DNA of 64,000 nucleotides from NCBI GenBank assembly GCA_026686845.1, contig JAIVEN010000047.1, positions 124,001-188,000 of the forward strand, read 5' to 3'. The notes beneath the pieces are model-generated. The model searched no databases. It saw only the letters and a program-made list of their open reading frames with translations, and was not told the DNA's origin. Source of the DNA: Adenanthera pavonina (lineage: Eukaryota; Streptophyta; Magnoliopsida; Fabales; Fabaceae). Positions 12,929-24,690 of this stretch are shown piece by piece (the stretch's first letter is position 1; every line of letters begins with the position of its first letter). The position numbers and the translations under genes were made by a program.

Positions 12929-13265
12929 ATGTTTAGAAAACTGGAACTTTCAAACAAAATGAGGTTAAAGCGGACTCCGATTGTGTTCATTTCATCAACT
13001 AAGGCTCAAATTGGTGTGACGATGTCAGATAAACTCACTAGCTCACTTCATGTTTCAAATTTCATGAGATTTTCTGATTTCTTTTACTTTTCAATGCATT
13101 TTCATGAAGTTGGATCGTTTTGGCCAGAATGGCATCATGATGAAGTCGAATTGTGCACGTTTCTTCCAACTACACTCGAATTGTTGTGAGTAAGCCGTAT
13201 AAACTCCCTACCTCGCTTAAAATTCCAAATCTTCTGGCATTCTCCTCCTTAGAGCCTCCCGGTGA
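12929..13265 (+). repeat. D-like monomer island inside the A/B array
   Basis: This monomer has GTATGTTTAGAAAACTGG, GCGGACTCCGATTG, GTGACGATGTCAG and GATTTTCTGATTTC, all features of right-array D monomers and unlike its A/B neighbours. It is nearly identical to the monomer at 23109-23443, about 10 kb away, which lies in the transition zone. Confidence 0.8.
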
Positions 13266-14271
13266 ATGTTTAGAAACCTGGAACTTTCAAACAAAATGAG
13301 GTTAAAGCGTAATCCAGTTGTGTTCATCTCATCAACCAAGGCTCAAATTGGTGTGAGGATGTCGGATAAACTCACTAGCTCACTTCATGTTGCAAATTTC
13401 GTCAGATTTTTATTATCTTTTGCTTTTCAATGCATTTTCGTGAAGTTGGATCGTTTGGCCAAAATGGCATCATGATTAAGCCGAATTGTGCATGTTTCTT
13501 CCAACTAGACTCGAATTGTTGTGACTAAGCCGCATAAACTCCCTACCTCGCTTAAAATTCCAAATCTTGTGGCATTCTCCTCCTTAGAGCCTCCCGGTGA
13601 ATGTTTAGAAACCTGGAACTTTCAAACAAAATGAGGTTAAAGCGTAATCCGGTTGTGTTCATCTCATCAACCAAGGCTCAAATTGATGTGAGGATGTCGG
13701 ATAAACTCACTGGCTCACTTCATGTTGGAAAATTTCATGAGATTTTTTATTATCTTTTGCTTTTCAATGCATTTTCGTGAAGTTGGATCGTTTGGCCAAA
13801 ATGGCGTCATGATAAAGCCGAATTGTGCATGTTTCTTCCAACTAGACTCGAATTGTTGTGAGTAAGCCGCATAAACTCCTTACCTCGCTTAAAATTCCAA
13901 ATCTTGTGGCATTCTCCTCATTAGAGCCTCCCTGTGAATGTTTAGAAACCTGGAACTTTCAAACAAAATGAGGTTAAAGCGGAATCCGGTTGTGTTCATC
14001 TCATCAACCAAGTCTCAAATTGGTGTGAGGATGTCGGATAAACTCACTAACTCACTTCATGTTGCAAATTTCGTCAGATTTTTTATTATCTTTTGCTTTT
14101 CAATGCATTTTCGTGCAGTTGGATCGTTTGGCCAAAATGGCATCATGATAAAGCCGAATTGTGCATGTTTCTTCCAACTAGACTCGAATTGTTGTGACTA
14201 AGCCGCATAAACTCCCTACCTCGCTTAAAATTTCAAATCTTGTGGCATTCTCCTCACTAGAGCATCCCGGT

Positions 14272-16283
14272 GAATGTTTAGAAACCTGGAACTTTCAAAC
14301 AAAATGAGGTTAAAGCGAACTCCGATTGTGTTCATTGCATCAACTAAGGCTCAAATTGGTGTGAGCATGGCAGATAAACTTTAGCTCACTTCATGTTGCA
14401 AATTTCGTCAGATTTTTTATTATCTTTTGCTTTTCAATGCATTTTCGTGAAGTTGGATCGTTTGGCCAAAATGGCGTCATGATAAAGCCGAATTGTGCAT
14501 GTTTCTTCCAACTAGACTCGAATTGTTGTGAGTAAGCCGCATAAACACCCTACCTCGCTTAAAATTCCAAATCTTGTGGCATTCTCCTCCTTAGAGCCTC
14601 CCGGTGAATGTTTAGAAACCTGGAACTTTCAAACAAAATGAGGTTAAAGCGGAATCCGGTTGTGTTCATCTCATCAACCAAGTCTCAAATTGGTGTGAGG
14701 ATGTCGGATAAACTCACTAGCTCACTTCATGTTGCGAATTTCGTCAGATTTTTTATTATCTTTTGCTTTTCAATGCATTTTCGTGAAGTTGGATCGTTTG
14801 GCCAAAATGGCGTCATGATAAAGCCGAATGGTGCATGTTTCTTCCAACTAGACTCGAATTGTTGTGAGTAAGCCGCATAAACTCCTTACCTCGCTTAAAA
14901 TTCCAAATCTTGTGGCATTCTCCTCATTAGAGCCTCCCGGTGAATGTTTAGAAACCTGGAACTTTCAAACAAAATGAGGTTAAAGCGGAATCCGGTTGTG
15001 TTCATCTCATCAACCAAGTCTCAAATTGGTGTGAGGATGTCGGATAAACTCACTAACTCACTTCATGTTGCAAATTTCGTCAGATTTTTTATTATCTTTT
15101 GCTTTTCAATGCATTTTCGTGCAGTTGGATCGTTTGGCCAAAATGGCATCACGATAAAGCCGAATTGTGCATGTTTCTTCCAACTAGACTCGAATTGTTG
15201 TGACTAAGCCGCATAAACTCCCTACCTCGCTTAAAATTTCAAATCTTGTGGCATTCTCCTCACTAGAGCATCCCGGTGAATGTTTAGAAACCTGGAACTT
15301 TCAAACAAAATGAGGTTAAAGCGAACTCCGATTGTGTTCATTGCATCAACTAAGGCTCAAATTGGTGTGAGCATGGCAGATAAACTTTAGCTCACTTCAT
15401 GTTGCAAATTTCGTCAGATTTTTTATTATCTTTTGCTTTTCAATGCATTTTCGTGAAGTTGGATCGTTTGGCCAAAATGGCGTCATGATAAAGCCGAATT
15501 GTGCATGTTTCTTCCAACTAGACTCGAATTGTTGTGAGTAAGCCGCATAAACACCCTACCTCGCTTAAAATTCCAAATCTTGTGGCATTCTCCTCCTTAG
15601 AGCCTCCCGGTGAATGTTTAGAAACCTGGAACTTTCAAACAAAATGAGGTTAAAGCGGAATCCGGTTGTGTTCATCTCATCAACCAAGTCTCAAATTGGT
15701 GTGAGGATGTCGGATAAACTCACTAGCTCACTTCATGTTGCGAATTTCGTCAGATTTTTTATTATCTTTTGCTTTTCAATGCATTTTCGTGAAGTTGGAT
15801 CGTTTGGCCAAAATGGCGTCATGATAAAGCCGAATTGTGCATGTTTCTTCCAACTAGACTCGAATTGTTGTGAGTAAGCCGCATAAACTCCTTACCTCGC
15901 TTAAAATTCCAAATCTTGTGGCATTCTCCTCATTAGAGCCTCCCGGTGAATGTTTAGAAACCTGGAACTTTCAAACAAAATGAGGTTAAAGCGGAATCCG
16001 GTTGTGTTCATCTCATCAACCAAGTCTCAAATTGGTGTGAGGATGTCGGATAAACTCACTAACTCACTTCATGTTGCAAATTTCGTCAGATTTTTTATTA
16101 TCTTTTGCTTTTCAATGCATTTTCGTGAAGTTGGATCGTTTGGCCAAAATGGCATCATGATAAAGCCGAATTGTGCATGTTTCTTCCAACTAGACTCGAA
16201 TTGTTGTGACTAAGCCGCATAAACTCCCTACCTCGCTTAAAATTCCATGTCTTGTGGCATTCTCCTCACTAGAGCATTCCGGT
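14272..16283 (+). repeat. Two copies of a 1006-bp B-A-A trimer
   Basis: The order is B (14272), A (14608), A with CTCACTAACTCAC (14944), then B (15278), A (15614) and the same A variant (15950). The offset is exactly 1006 bp and shared private variants include TTGCATCAACTAAGG and GTTGCGAATTTCG. A further A monomer of the CTAACTCAC type at 13938 shows that the pattern starts earlier in partial form, and relatives recur near 18.6-19.2 kb. Confidence 0.82.
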
Positions 16284-16619
16284 GAATGTTTAGAAACCTG
16301 GAACTTTCAAACAAAATGAGGTTAAAGCGAACTCCGATTGTGTTCATTGCATCAACCAAGGCTCAAATTGGTGTGAGCATGCCAGATAAACTTTAGCTCA
16401 CTTCATGTTGCAAATTTCGTGAGATTTTTTATAATCTTTTGCTTTTCAATGCATTTTCGTGAAGTTGGATCGTTTGGCCAAAATGGCGTCATGATAAAGC
16501 CGAATTGTGCATGTTTCCTCCAACTAGACTCGAATTGTTGTGAGTAAGCCGCATAAACACCCTACCTCGCTTAAAATTCCAAATCTTGTGGCATTCTCCT
16601 CCTTAGAGCCTCCCGGTGA

Positions 16620-17840
16620 ATGTTTAGAAACCTGGAACTTTCAAACAAAATGAGGTTAAAGCGGAATCCGGTTGTGTTCATCTCATCAACCAAGTCTCAA
16701 ATTGGTGTGAGGATGTCGGATAAACTCACTAGCTCACTTCATGTTGCAAATTTCGTTAGATTTTTTATTATCTTTTGCTTTTCAATGCATTTTCGTGAAG
16801 TTGGATCGTTTGGCCAAAATGGCATCATGATAAAGCCGAATTGTGCATGTTTCTTCCAACTAGACTCGAATTGTTGTGGCTAAGCCGCATAAACTCCCTA
16901 CCTCGCTTAAAATTCCAAATCTTGTGGCATTCTCCTCACTAGAGCGTCCCGGTGAATGTTTAGAAACCTGGAACTTTCAAACAAAATGAGGTTAAAGCGA
17001 ACTCCGATTGTGTTCATTTCATCAACCAAGGCTCAAATTGGTGTGAGCATGCCAGATAAACTTTAGCTCACTTCATGTTGCAAATTTCGTGAGATTTTTT
17101 ATTATCTTTTGCTTTTCAATGCATTTTCGTGAAGTTGGATCGTTTGGCCAAAATGGCGTCATGATAAACCCGAATTGTGCATGTTTCTTCTAACTATACT
17201 CGAATTGTTGTGGCTAAGCCGCATAAACTCCCTACCTCGCTTAAAATTCCAAATCTTGTGGCATTCGCCTCATTAGAGCCTCCCGGTGAATGTTTAGAAA
17301 CCTGGAACTTTCAAACAAAATGAGGTTAAAGCGGAATCCGGTTGTTTTCATCTCATCAACCAAGTCTCAAATTAGTGTGAGGATGTCGGATAAACTCACT
17401 AGCTCACTTCATGTTGCAAATTTCGTCAGATTTTTTATTATCTTTTGCTTTTCAATGCATTTTTGTGAAGTTGGATCGTTTGGCCAAAATGGCGTCATGA
17501 TAAAGCCAAATTCTGCATGTTTCTTCCAACTAGACTCGAATTGTTGTGAGTAAGCCGCATAAACCCCCTACCTCGCTTAAAATTTCAAATCTTGTGGCAT
17601 TCTCCTCACTAGAGCGTCCCGGTGAATGTTTAGAAACCTGAAACTTTCAAACAAAATGAGGTTAGAGCGAACTCCGATAGTGTTCATTTCATGAACCAAG
17701 GATCAAATTGGTGTGAGCATGCCAGATAAACTTTAGCTCACTTCATGTTGCAAATTTCATCATATTTTTTATTATCTTTCGCTTTTCAATGCATTTTCGT
17801 GAAGTTGGATCGTTTGACCAAAATGGCGTCATGATAAAGC
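16620..17840 (+). repeat. Recurrent satellite block, copy 2 of 3 (truncated)
   Basis: It shares the first three rare markers of the 11253-12900 block but departs before the ATGTGAGTAAGACGC marker, near 17840-17880, where it joins a B-type monomer. It is offset from copy 3 by 3014 bp (9 monomers). Confidence 0.78.
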
Positions 17841-19633
17841 CGAATTGTGCATGTTTCTTCCAACTAGACTCGAATTGTTGTGGCTAAGCCGCATAAACTC
17901 CCTACCTCGCTTAAAATTTCAAATCTTGTGGCATTCTCCTCACTAGAGCATCCCGGTGAATGTTTAGAAACCTGGAACTTTCAAACAAAATGAGGTTAAA
18001 GCGAACTCCGATTGTGTTCATTGCATCAACTAAGGCTCAAATTGGTGTGAGCATGGCAGATAAACTTTAGCTCACTTCATGTTGCAAATTTCGTCAGATT
18101 TTTTATTATCTTTTGCTTTTCAATGCATTTTCGTGAAGTTGGATCGTTTGGCCAAAATGGCGTCATGATAAAGCCGAATTGTGCATGTTTCTTCCAACTA
18201 GACTCGAATTGTTGTGAGTAAGCCGCATAAACACCCTACCTCGCTTAAAATTCCAAATCTTGTGGCATTCTCCTCACTAGAGCATTCCGGTGAATGTTTA
18301 GAAACCTGGAACTTTCAAACAAAATGAGGTTAAAGCGAACTCCGATTGTGTTCATTGCATCAACCAAGGCTCAAATTGGTGTGAGCATGCCAGATAAACT
18401 TTAGCTCACTTCATGTTGCCAATTTCGTGAGATTTTTTATAATCTTTTGCTTTTCAATGCATTTTCGTGAAGTTGGATCGTTTGGCCAAAATGGCGTCAT
18501 GATAAAGCCGAATTGTGCATGTTTCTTCCAACTAGACTCGATTTGTTGTGAGTAAGCCGCATAAACACCCTACCTCGCTTAAAATTCCAAATCTTGTGGC
18601 ATTCTCCTCCTTAGAGCCTCCCGGTGAATGTTTAGAAACCTGGAACTTTCAAACAAAATGAGGTTAAAGCGGAATCCGGTTGTGTTCATCTCATCAACCA
18701 AGTCTCAAATTGGTGTGAGGATGTCGGATAAACTCACTAGCTCACTTCATGTTGCGAATTTCGTCAGATTTTTGATTATCTTTTGCTTTTCAATGCATTT
18801 TCGTGAAGTTGGATCGTTTGGCCAAAATGGCGTCATGATAAAGCCGAATTGTGCATGTTTCTTCCAACTAGACTCGAATTGTTGTGAGTAAGCCGCATAA
18901 ACTCCTTACCTCACTTAAAATTCCAAATCTTGTGGCATTCTCCTCATTAGAGCCTCCCGGTGAATGTTTAGAAACCTGGAACTTTCAAACAAAATGAGGT
19001 TAAAGCGGAATCCGGTTGTGTTCATCTCATCAACCAAGTCTCAAATTGGTGTGAGGATGTCGGATAAACTCACTAACTCACTTCATGTTGCAAATTTCGT
19101 CAGATTTTTTATTATCTTTTGCTTTTCAATGCATTTTCGTGAAGTTGGATCGTTTGGCCAAAATGGCATCATGATAAAGCCGAATTGTGCATGTTTCTTC
19201 CAACTAGACTCGAATTGTTGTGACTAAGCCGCATAAACTCCCTACCTCGCTTAAAATTTCAAATCTTGTGGCATTCTCCTCACTAGAGCATTCCAGTGAA
19301 TGTTTAGAAACCTGGAACTTTCAAACAAAATGAGGTTATAGCGAACTCCGATTGTGTTCATTGCATCAACCAAGGCTCAAATTGGTGTGAGCATGCCAGA
19401 TAAACTTTAGCTCACTTCATGTTGCAAATTTCGTGAGATTTTTTATAATCTTTTGCTTTTCAATGCATTTTCGTGAAGTTGGATCGTTTGGCCAAAATGG
19501 CGTCATGATAAAGCCGAATTGTGCATGTTTCCTCCAACTAGACTCGAATTGTTGTGAGTAAGCCGCATAAACACCCTACCTCGCTTAAAATTCCAAATCT
19601 TGTGGCATTCTCCTCTTTAGAGCCTCCCGGTGA

Positions 19634-21280
19634 ATGTTTAGAAACCTGGAACTTTCAAACAAAATGAGGTTAAAGCGGAATCCGGTTGTGTTCATCTCAT
19701 CAACCAAGTCTCAAATTGGTGTGAGGATGTCGGATAAACTCACTAGCTCACTTCATGTTGCAAATTTCTTTAGATTTTTTATTATCTTTTGCTTTTCAAT
19801 GCATTTTCGTGAAGTTGGATCGTTTGGCCAAAATGGCATCATGATAAAGCCGAATTGTGCATGTTTCTTCCAACTAGACTCGAATTGTTGTGGCTAAGCC
19901 GCATAAACTCCCTACCTCGCTTAAAATTCCAAATCTTGTGGCATTCTCCTCACTAGAGCGTCCCGGTGAATGTTTAGAAACCTGGAACTTTCAAACAAAA
20001 TGAGGTTAAAGCGAACTCCGATTGTGTTCATTTCATCAACCAAGGCTCAAATTGGTGTGAGCATGCCAGATAAACTTTAGCTTACTTCATGTTGCAAATT
20101 TCGTGAGATTTTTTATTATCTTTTGCTTTTCAATGCATTTTCGTGAAGTTAGATCGTTTGGCCAAAATGGCGTCATGATAAACCCGAATTGTGCATGTTT
20201 CTTCTAACTATACTCGAATTGTTGTGGCTAAGCCGCATAAACTCCCTACCTCGCTTAAAATTCCAAATCTTGTGGCATTCGCCTCATTAGAGCCTACCGG
20301 TGAATGTTTAGAAACCTGGAACTTTCAAACAAAATGAGGTTAAAGCGGAATCCGGTTGTTTTCATCTCATCAACCAAGTCTCAAATTAGTGTGAGGATGT
20401 CGGATAAACTCACTAGCTCACTTCATGTTGCAAATTTCGTCAGATTTTTTATTATCTTTTGCTTTTCAATGCATTTTCGTGAGGTTGGATCGTTTGGCCA
20501 AAATGGCGTCATGATAAAGCCAAATTCTGCATGTTTCTTCCAACTAGACTCGAATTGTTGTGAGTAAGCCGCATAAACCCCCTACCTCTCTTAAAATTTC
20601 AAATCTTGTGGCATTCTCCTCACTAGAGCGTCCCGGTGAATGTTTAGAAACCTGGAACTTTCAAACAAAATGAGGTTAAAGCGAACTCCGATTGTGTTCA
20701 TTTCATGAACCAAGGCTCAAATTGGTGTGAGCATGCCAGATAAACTTTAGCTCACTTCATGTTGCAAATTTCGTCATATTTTTTATTATCTTTCGCTTTT
20801 CAATGCATTTTCGTGAAGTTGGATCGTTTGACCAAAATGGCGTCATGATAAAGCCGAATTGTGCACGTTTCTTCAAACTAGACTCGAATTGATGTGAGTA
20901 AGACGCATAAACTCCCAACCTCGCTTAAAATTCGAAATCTTGTGGCATTCTCCTCCTTAGAGCCTCCAGGTGAATGTTTAGAAACCTGGAACTTTCAAAC
21001 AAAATGAGGTTAAAGCGGAATCCGGTTGTGTTCATCTCATCAACCAAGTCTCAAATTGGTGTGAGGATGTCGGATAAACTCACTAGCTCACTTCATGTTG
21101 CAAATTTCGTCAGATTTTTTATTATCTTTTGCTTTTCAATGCATTTTCGTGAAGTTGGATCGTTTGGCCAAAATGGCGTCATGATAAAGCCGAATTGTGC
21201 ATGTTTCTTCCAACTAGACTCGAATTGTTGTGAGTAAGCCGCATAAACTCCCTACCTCGCTTAAAATTCCAAATCTTGTG
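19634..21280 (+). repeat. Recurrent satellite block, copy 3 of 3
   Basis: It carries the complete marker series of copy 1, including the last marker near 20890. Beyond about 21281 the copies diverge: copy 1 is followed by a D-like monomer and copy 3 by A-like monomers. Confidence 0.8.
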
Positions 21281-22650
21281 GCATTCTCCTCCTTAGAGCC
21301 TCCCGGTGAATGTTTAGAAACCTGGAACTTTCAAACAAAATGAGGTTAAAGCGTAATCCAGTTGTGTTCATCTCATCAACCAAGGCTCAAATTGGTGTGA
21401 GGATGTCGGATAAACTCACTAGCTCACTTCATGTTGCAAATTTCTACAGATTTTTTATTATCTTTTGCTTTTCAATGCATTTTCGTGAAGTTGGATCGTT
21501 TGGCAAAAATGGCGTCATGATAAAGCCGAATTGTGCATGTTTCTTCCAACTAGACTCGAATTGTTGTGGCTAAGCCGCATAAACTCCCTACCTCGCTTAA
21601 AATTCCAAATCTTGTGGCATTCGCCTCATTAGAGCATCCCGGTGAATGTTTAGAAGCCTGGAACTTTCAAATAAAATGAGGTTAAAGCGGAATCCGGTTG
21701 TGTTCATCTCATCAACCAAGGCTCAAATTGGTGTGAGGATGTCGGATAAACTAACTAGCTCACTTCATGTTGCAAATTTCGGTAGATTTTTTATTATCTT
21801 TTGTTTTTCAATGCATTTTCGTGAAGTTGGATCGTTTGGCCAAAATGGCGTCATGATAAAGCCGAATTGTGCATGTTTCTTCCAACTAGACTCGAATTGT
21901 TGCGAGTAAGCCGCATAAACTCCCTACCTCGCTTAAAATTCTAAATCTTCTGGCATTCCCCTCCTTAGAGCCTCCCGGTGAATGTTTAGAAACCTTGAAC
22001 TTTCAAACAAAATGAGGTTAAAGCGGAATCCGATTGTGTTCATTTCATCAACCAAGGCTTAAATCAGTGTGAGGATGTCGGATAAACTCACTAGCTCACT
22101 TCATGTTTCAAATTTCATTAGATTTTCTTATTTCTTTTGCTTTTCAATGCATTTTCTTGAAGTTGGATCGTTTGGCCAAAATGGCATCATGATAAAGCCG
22201 AATTGTGCATGTTTCTTCCAACTAGACTCGAATTGTTGTGGCTAAGCCGCATAAACTCCCTACCTCGCTTAAAATTCCAAATCTTGTGGCATTCGCCTCA
22301 TTAGAGCATCCCGGTGAATGTTTAGAAGCCTGGAACTTTCAAATAAAATGAGGTTAAAGCGGAATCCGGTTATGTTCATCTCATCAACCAAGGCTCAAAT
22401 TGGTGTGAGGATGTCGGATAAACTTAGTAGCTCACTTCATGTCGCAAGTTTCGTGAGATTTTTATTATCTTTTGCTTTTCAATGCATTTTCATCAAGTTG
22501 GATCGTTTGACCCAAATGGCGTCATGATGAAGCCGAATTGTGCAAGTTTCTTCCAACTAGACTCAAATTATTGTGAGTAAGCCGCATAAAGTCCCTACCT
22601 CGCTTAAAATTCCAAATCTTTTGGCATTCTCCTCCTTAGAGCCTCCCGGT

Positions 22651-23106
22651 GAATGTTTAGAAACCTTGAACTTTCAAACAAAATGAGGTTAAAGCGGAAT
22701 CCGATTGTGTTCATTTCATCAACCAAGGCTTAAATCAGTGTGAGGATGTCGGATAAACTCACTAGCTCACTTCATGTTTCAAATTTCATTAGATTTTCTT
22801 ATTTCTTTTGCTTTTCAATGCATTTTCGTGAAGTTGGATCGTTTGGCCAAAATGGCGTCATGATAAAGCCGAATTGTTCACTAGCTCACTTCATGTTGCA
22901 AATTTCGTGAGATTTTTTATTATCTTTTACTTTTCAATGCATTTTCGGGAGGTTCGATCGTTTTGGCCAAAATGGCATCATGATAAAACCGAATTGTGCA
23001 CGTTTCTTCCAACTAGACTCGAATTGTTGTGAGTAAGCCGCATAAACTCCCTACCTCGCTTAAAATTCTAAATCTTCTGGCATTCCCCTCCCTAGAGCCT
23101 CCCGGT
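22651..23106 (+). repeat. Irregular 456-bp unit: one monomer plus a 121-bp remnant
   Basis: Successive monomer starts at 22651 and 23107 are 456 bp apart instead of about 335. At about 22878 GCCGAATTGT joins directly to TCACTAGCTCAC, skipping about 214 bp that normally separate these landmarks. This is a deletion between two monomers, so the copy after the junction lacks its first half up to the middle. Confidence 0.85.
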
Positions 23107-23781
23107 GTATGTTTAGAAAACTGGAACTTTCAAACAAAATGAGGTTAAAGCGGACTCCGATTGTGTTCATTTCATCAACTAAGGCTCAAATTGGTGTGAC
23201 GATGTCAGATAAACTCACTAGCTCACTTCATGTTTCAAATTTCATGAGATTTTCTGATTTCTTTTACTTTTCAATGCATTTTCATGAAGTTGGATCGTTT
23301 TGGCCAAAATGGCATCATGATGAAGTCGAATTGTGCACGTTTCTTCCAACTACACTCGAATTGTTGTGAGTAAGCCGTATAAACTCCCTACCTCGCTTAA
23401 AATTCCAAATCTTCTAGCATTCTCCTCCTTAGAGTCTCCCGGTGAATGTTTAGAAACCTGGAACTTTCAAACAAAATGAGGTTAAAGCGGAATCCGATTG
23501 TGTTCATATCATCAACCAATGCTCAAATTGGTGTGAGGATGTCGGATAAACTCACTAGCTCACTTCATGTGCAAATGTCGTGAGATTTTTTATTATCTTT
23601 TGCTTTTCAATGCATTTTCGTGAGGTTGGATCGTTTTGGCCAAAATGGCATCATGATGAAGCCGAATTGTGCACGTTTCTTCCAACTAGACTCGAATTAT
23701 TGTGAGTGAGCCGCATAAACTCCCTACCTCAATTAAAATTTCAAATCTTCCGGCATTGTCCTCCGAAGAGCCTCCGGGTGA

Positions 23782-23786
23782 ATGTT
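23782..23786. repeat. Target-site duplication, left copy (ATGTT)
   Basis: ATGTT directly precedes the LTR end TGATGGGAGA and is repeated at 31224-31228 directly after the other LTR end. A 5-bp duplication is typical of Ty3/gypsy integration. The site lies in the GAATGTTTAG landmark of a satellite monomer. Confidence 0.95.
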
Positions 23787-24690
23787 TGATGGGAGACACG
23801 TTAGGAACCCGTCCTAAGAGCCTTCTTTGATATAAAGATCGTGCAACTCAAGGAAAGATGAATTGAACGCAAGAATAACGAAGAACAACAATGAACAAAA
23901 ACTAAAGAAAATAGACTCGATGAAATAAGAAGACTGAACAAAATGTTGGTCGAAGGAAGTAGACTCCAAGAGAACCCGTCTCTTGAATCCTAACTCCGGG
24001 ATGCCACAAGGATCACCACTCCTTGATAAGTCCTCATTCTTTCTGGCACTCAAGGATAAGTAAGAAAGAACTCACAGAACAACAATAAAGTTGCTGAAAA
24101 GAAATTCATTCATTCATATTGTGTCTTGCAATAGTACAAGAGGTGCCTATTTATAGGCAAGTATTAACCCACAAACTATCTCTAGTTCACCCCACAAACC
24201 TAACCTTATTAATGCTAATTAATACAAAAAGGAAATCCTAAGTCAAAAGGAGCATTTAATTCTAATTTTGAATTTGAAAAGGTTGGCTCCTCTTAAATGC
24301 ATAAAGCAAAGCAAATCAAATCATTATTTGCCTTTTATTGAAAAGGAAACAAATTGACTAAAATAATCCTAATAAAACTTATTAAAAACGTCACTTTTAG
24401 TGACCACACGAGAAGCACATGTATTTTAAGTGAATTCTCCATATTGGGCCTTCTCCAAGTTGGGCTTGTTGACTAGAATTTGGCTCCACATTTTCAGCTT
24501 GCCTCTTTCTTTGTTTTGGGCCTCAAAATCATTCAAATACAATGGTTCCATGTTAATCATATTTTGGATCAACCCATTCATGGCTTGCTTCATGGCTTTG
24601 GTCCTAGCTCTGGTCATTGGTCCTCCAATGCCTTGAAGTGGGTCTTGAATTTGTCCATGGCCCATTGTTTCCCTTAACTTGCCTTCATCA
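23787..24690 (-). repeat. 3' LTR (left end), 904 bp
   Basis: Begins TGATG and ends CATCA on the plus strand (TG...CA termini with a 5-bp inverted repeat). It aligns without gaps to 30320-31223; I count 11 substitutions in 904 bp, 9 of them transitions. Its 24426-24690 part also encodes the last 88 codons of integrase. A TATA-like box lies in the middle. Confidence 0.96.
24148..24155 (-). promoter_or_regulatory. TATA box of the 3' LTR
   Basis: Same TATAAATA as in the 5' LTR, at the same LTR offset. If active it would drive minus-strand transcription leftward out of the element into the satellite array. Confidence 0.55.

Larger units (their letters stand above)
1..23786 (+). repeat. Left satellite array, ~335-bp monomers (subfamilies A and B)
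   Basis: Head-to-tail tandem satellite; the landmark GAATGTTTAGAAACCTGG recurs every 334-336 bp from 135 on, giving about 70 monomers. Two subfamilies dominate. A is 336 bp, with AATCCGGTTGTG, CATCTCATC and GATAAACTCACTAGCTC. B is 334 bp, with AACTCCGATTGTG, CATGCCAGATAAAC and an immediate TTTAGCTC. They alternate as AB (670 bp) or BAA (1006 bp) groups. From about 21.9 kb the array takes on monomers resembling those right of the retrotransposon. The plus-strand 87-codon frame in A monomers is broken in B monomers and in monomers with a different T-run length, so it is not treated as a gene. Satellites of this kind usually occupy centromeric, pericentromeric or subtelomeric heterochromatin; which one applies cannot be read from sequence alone. 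Confidence 0.98.

Noticed and set aside
1..23786. CRISPR-like array (regular repeats)
   Set aside because: The whole 335-bp unit repeats with no unique spacers; it is a eukaryotic satellite.
24430..24677. Plus-strand frames in the LTRs (24430-24636, 24480-24677, 30963-31169)
   Set aside because: They are antisense to the integrase tail and present in both LTRs simply because LTRs are duplicates.
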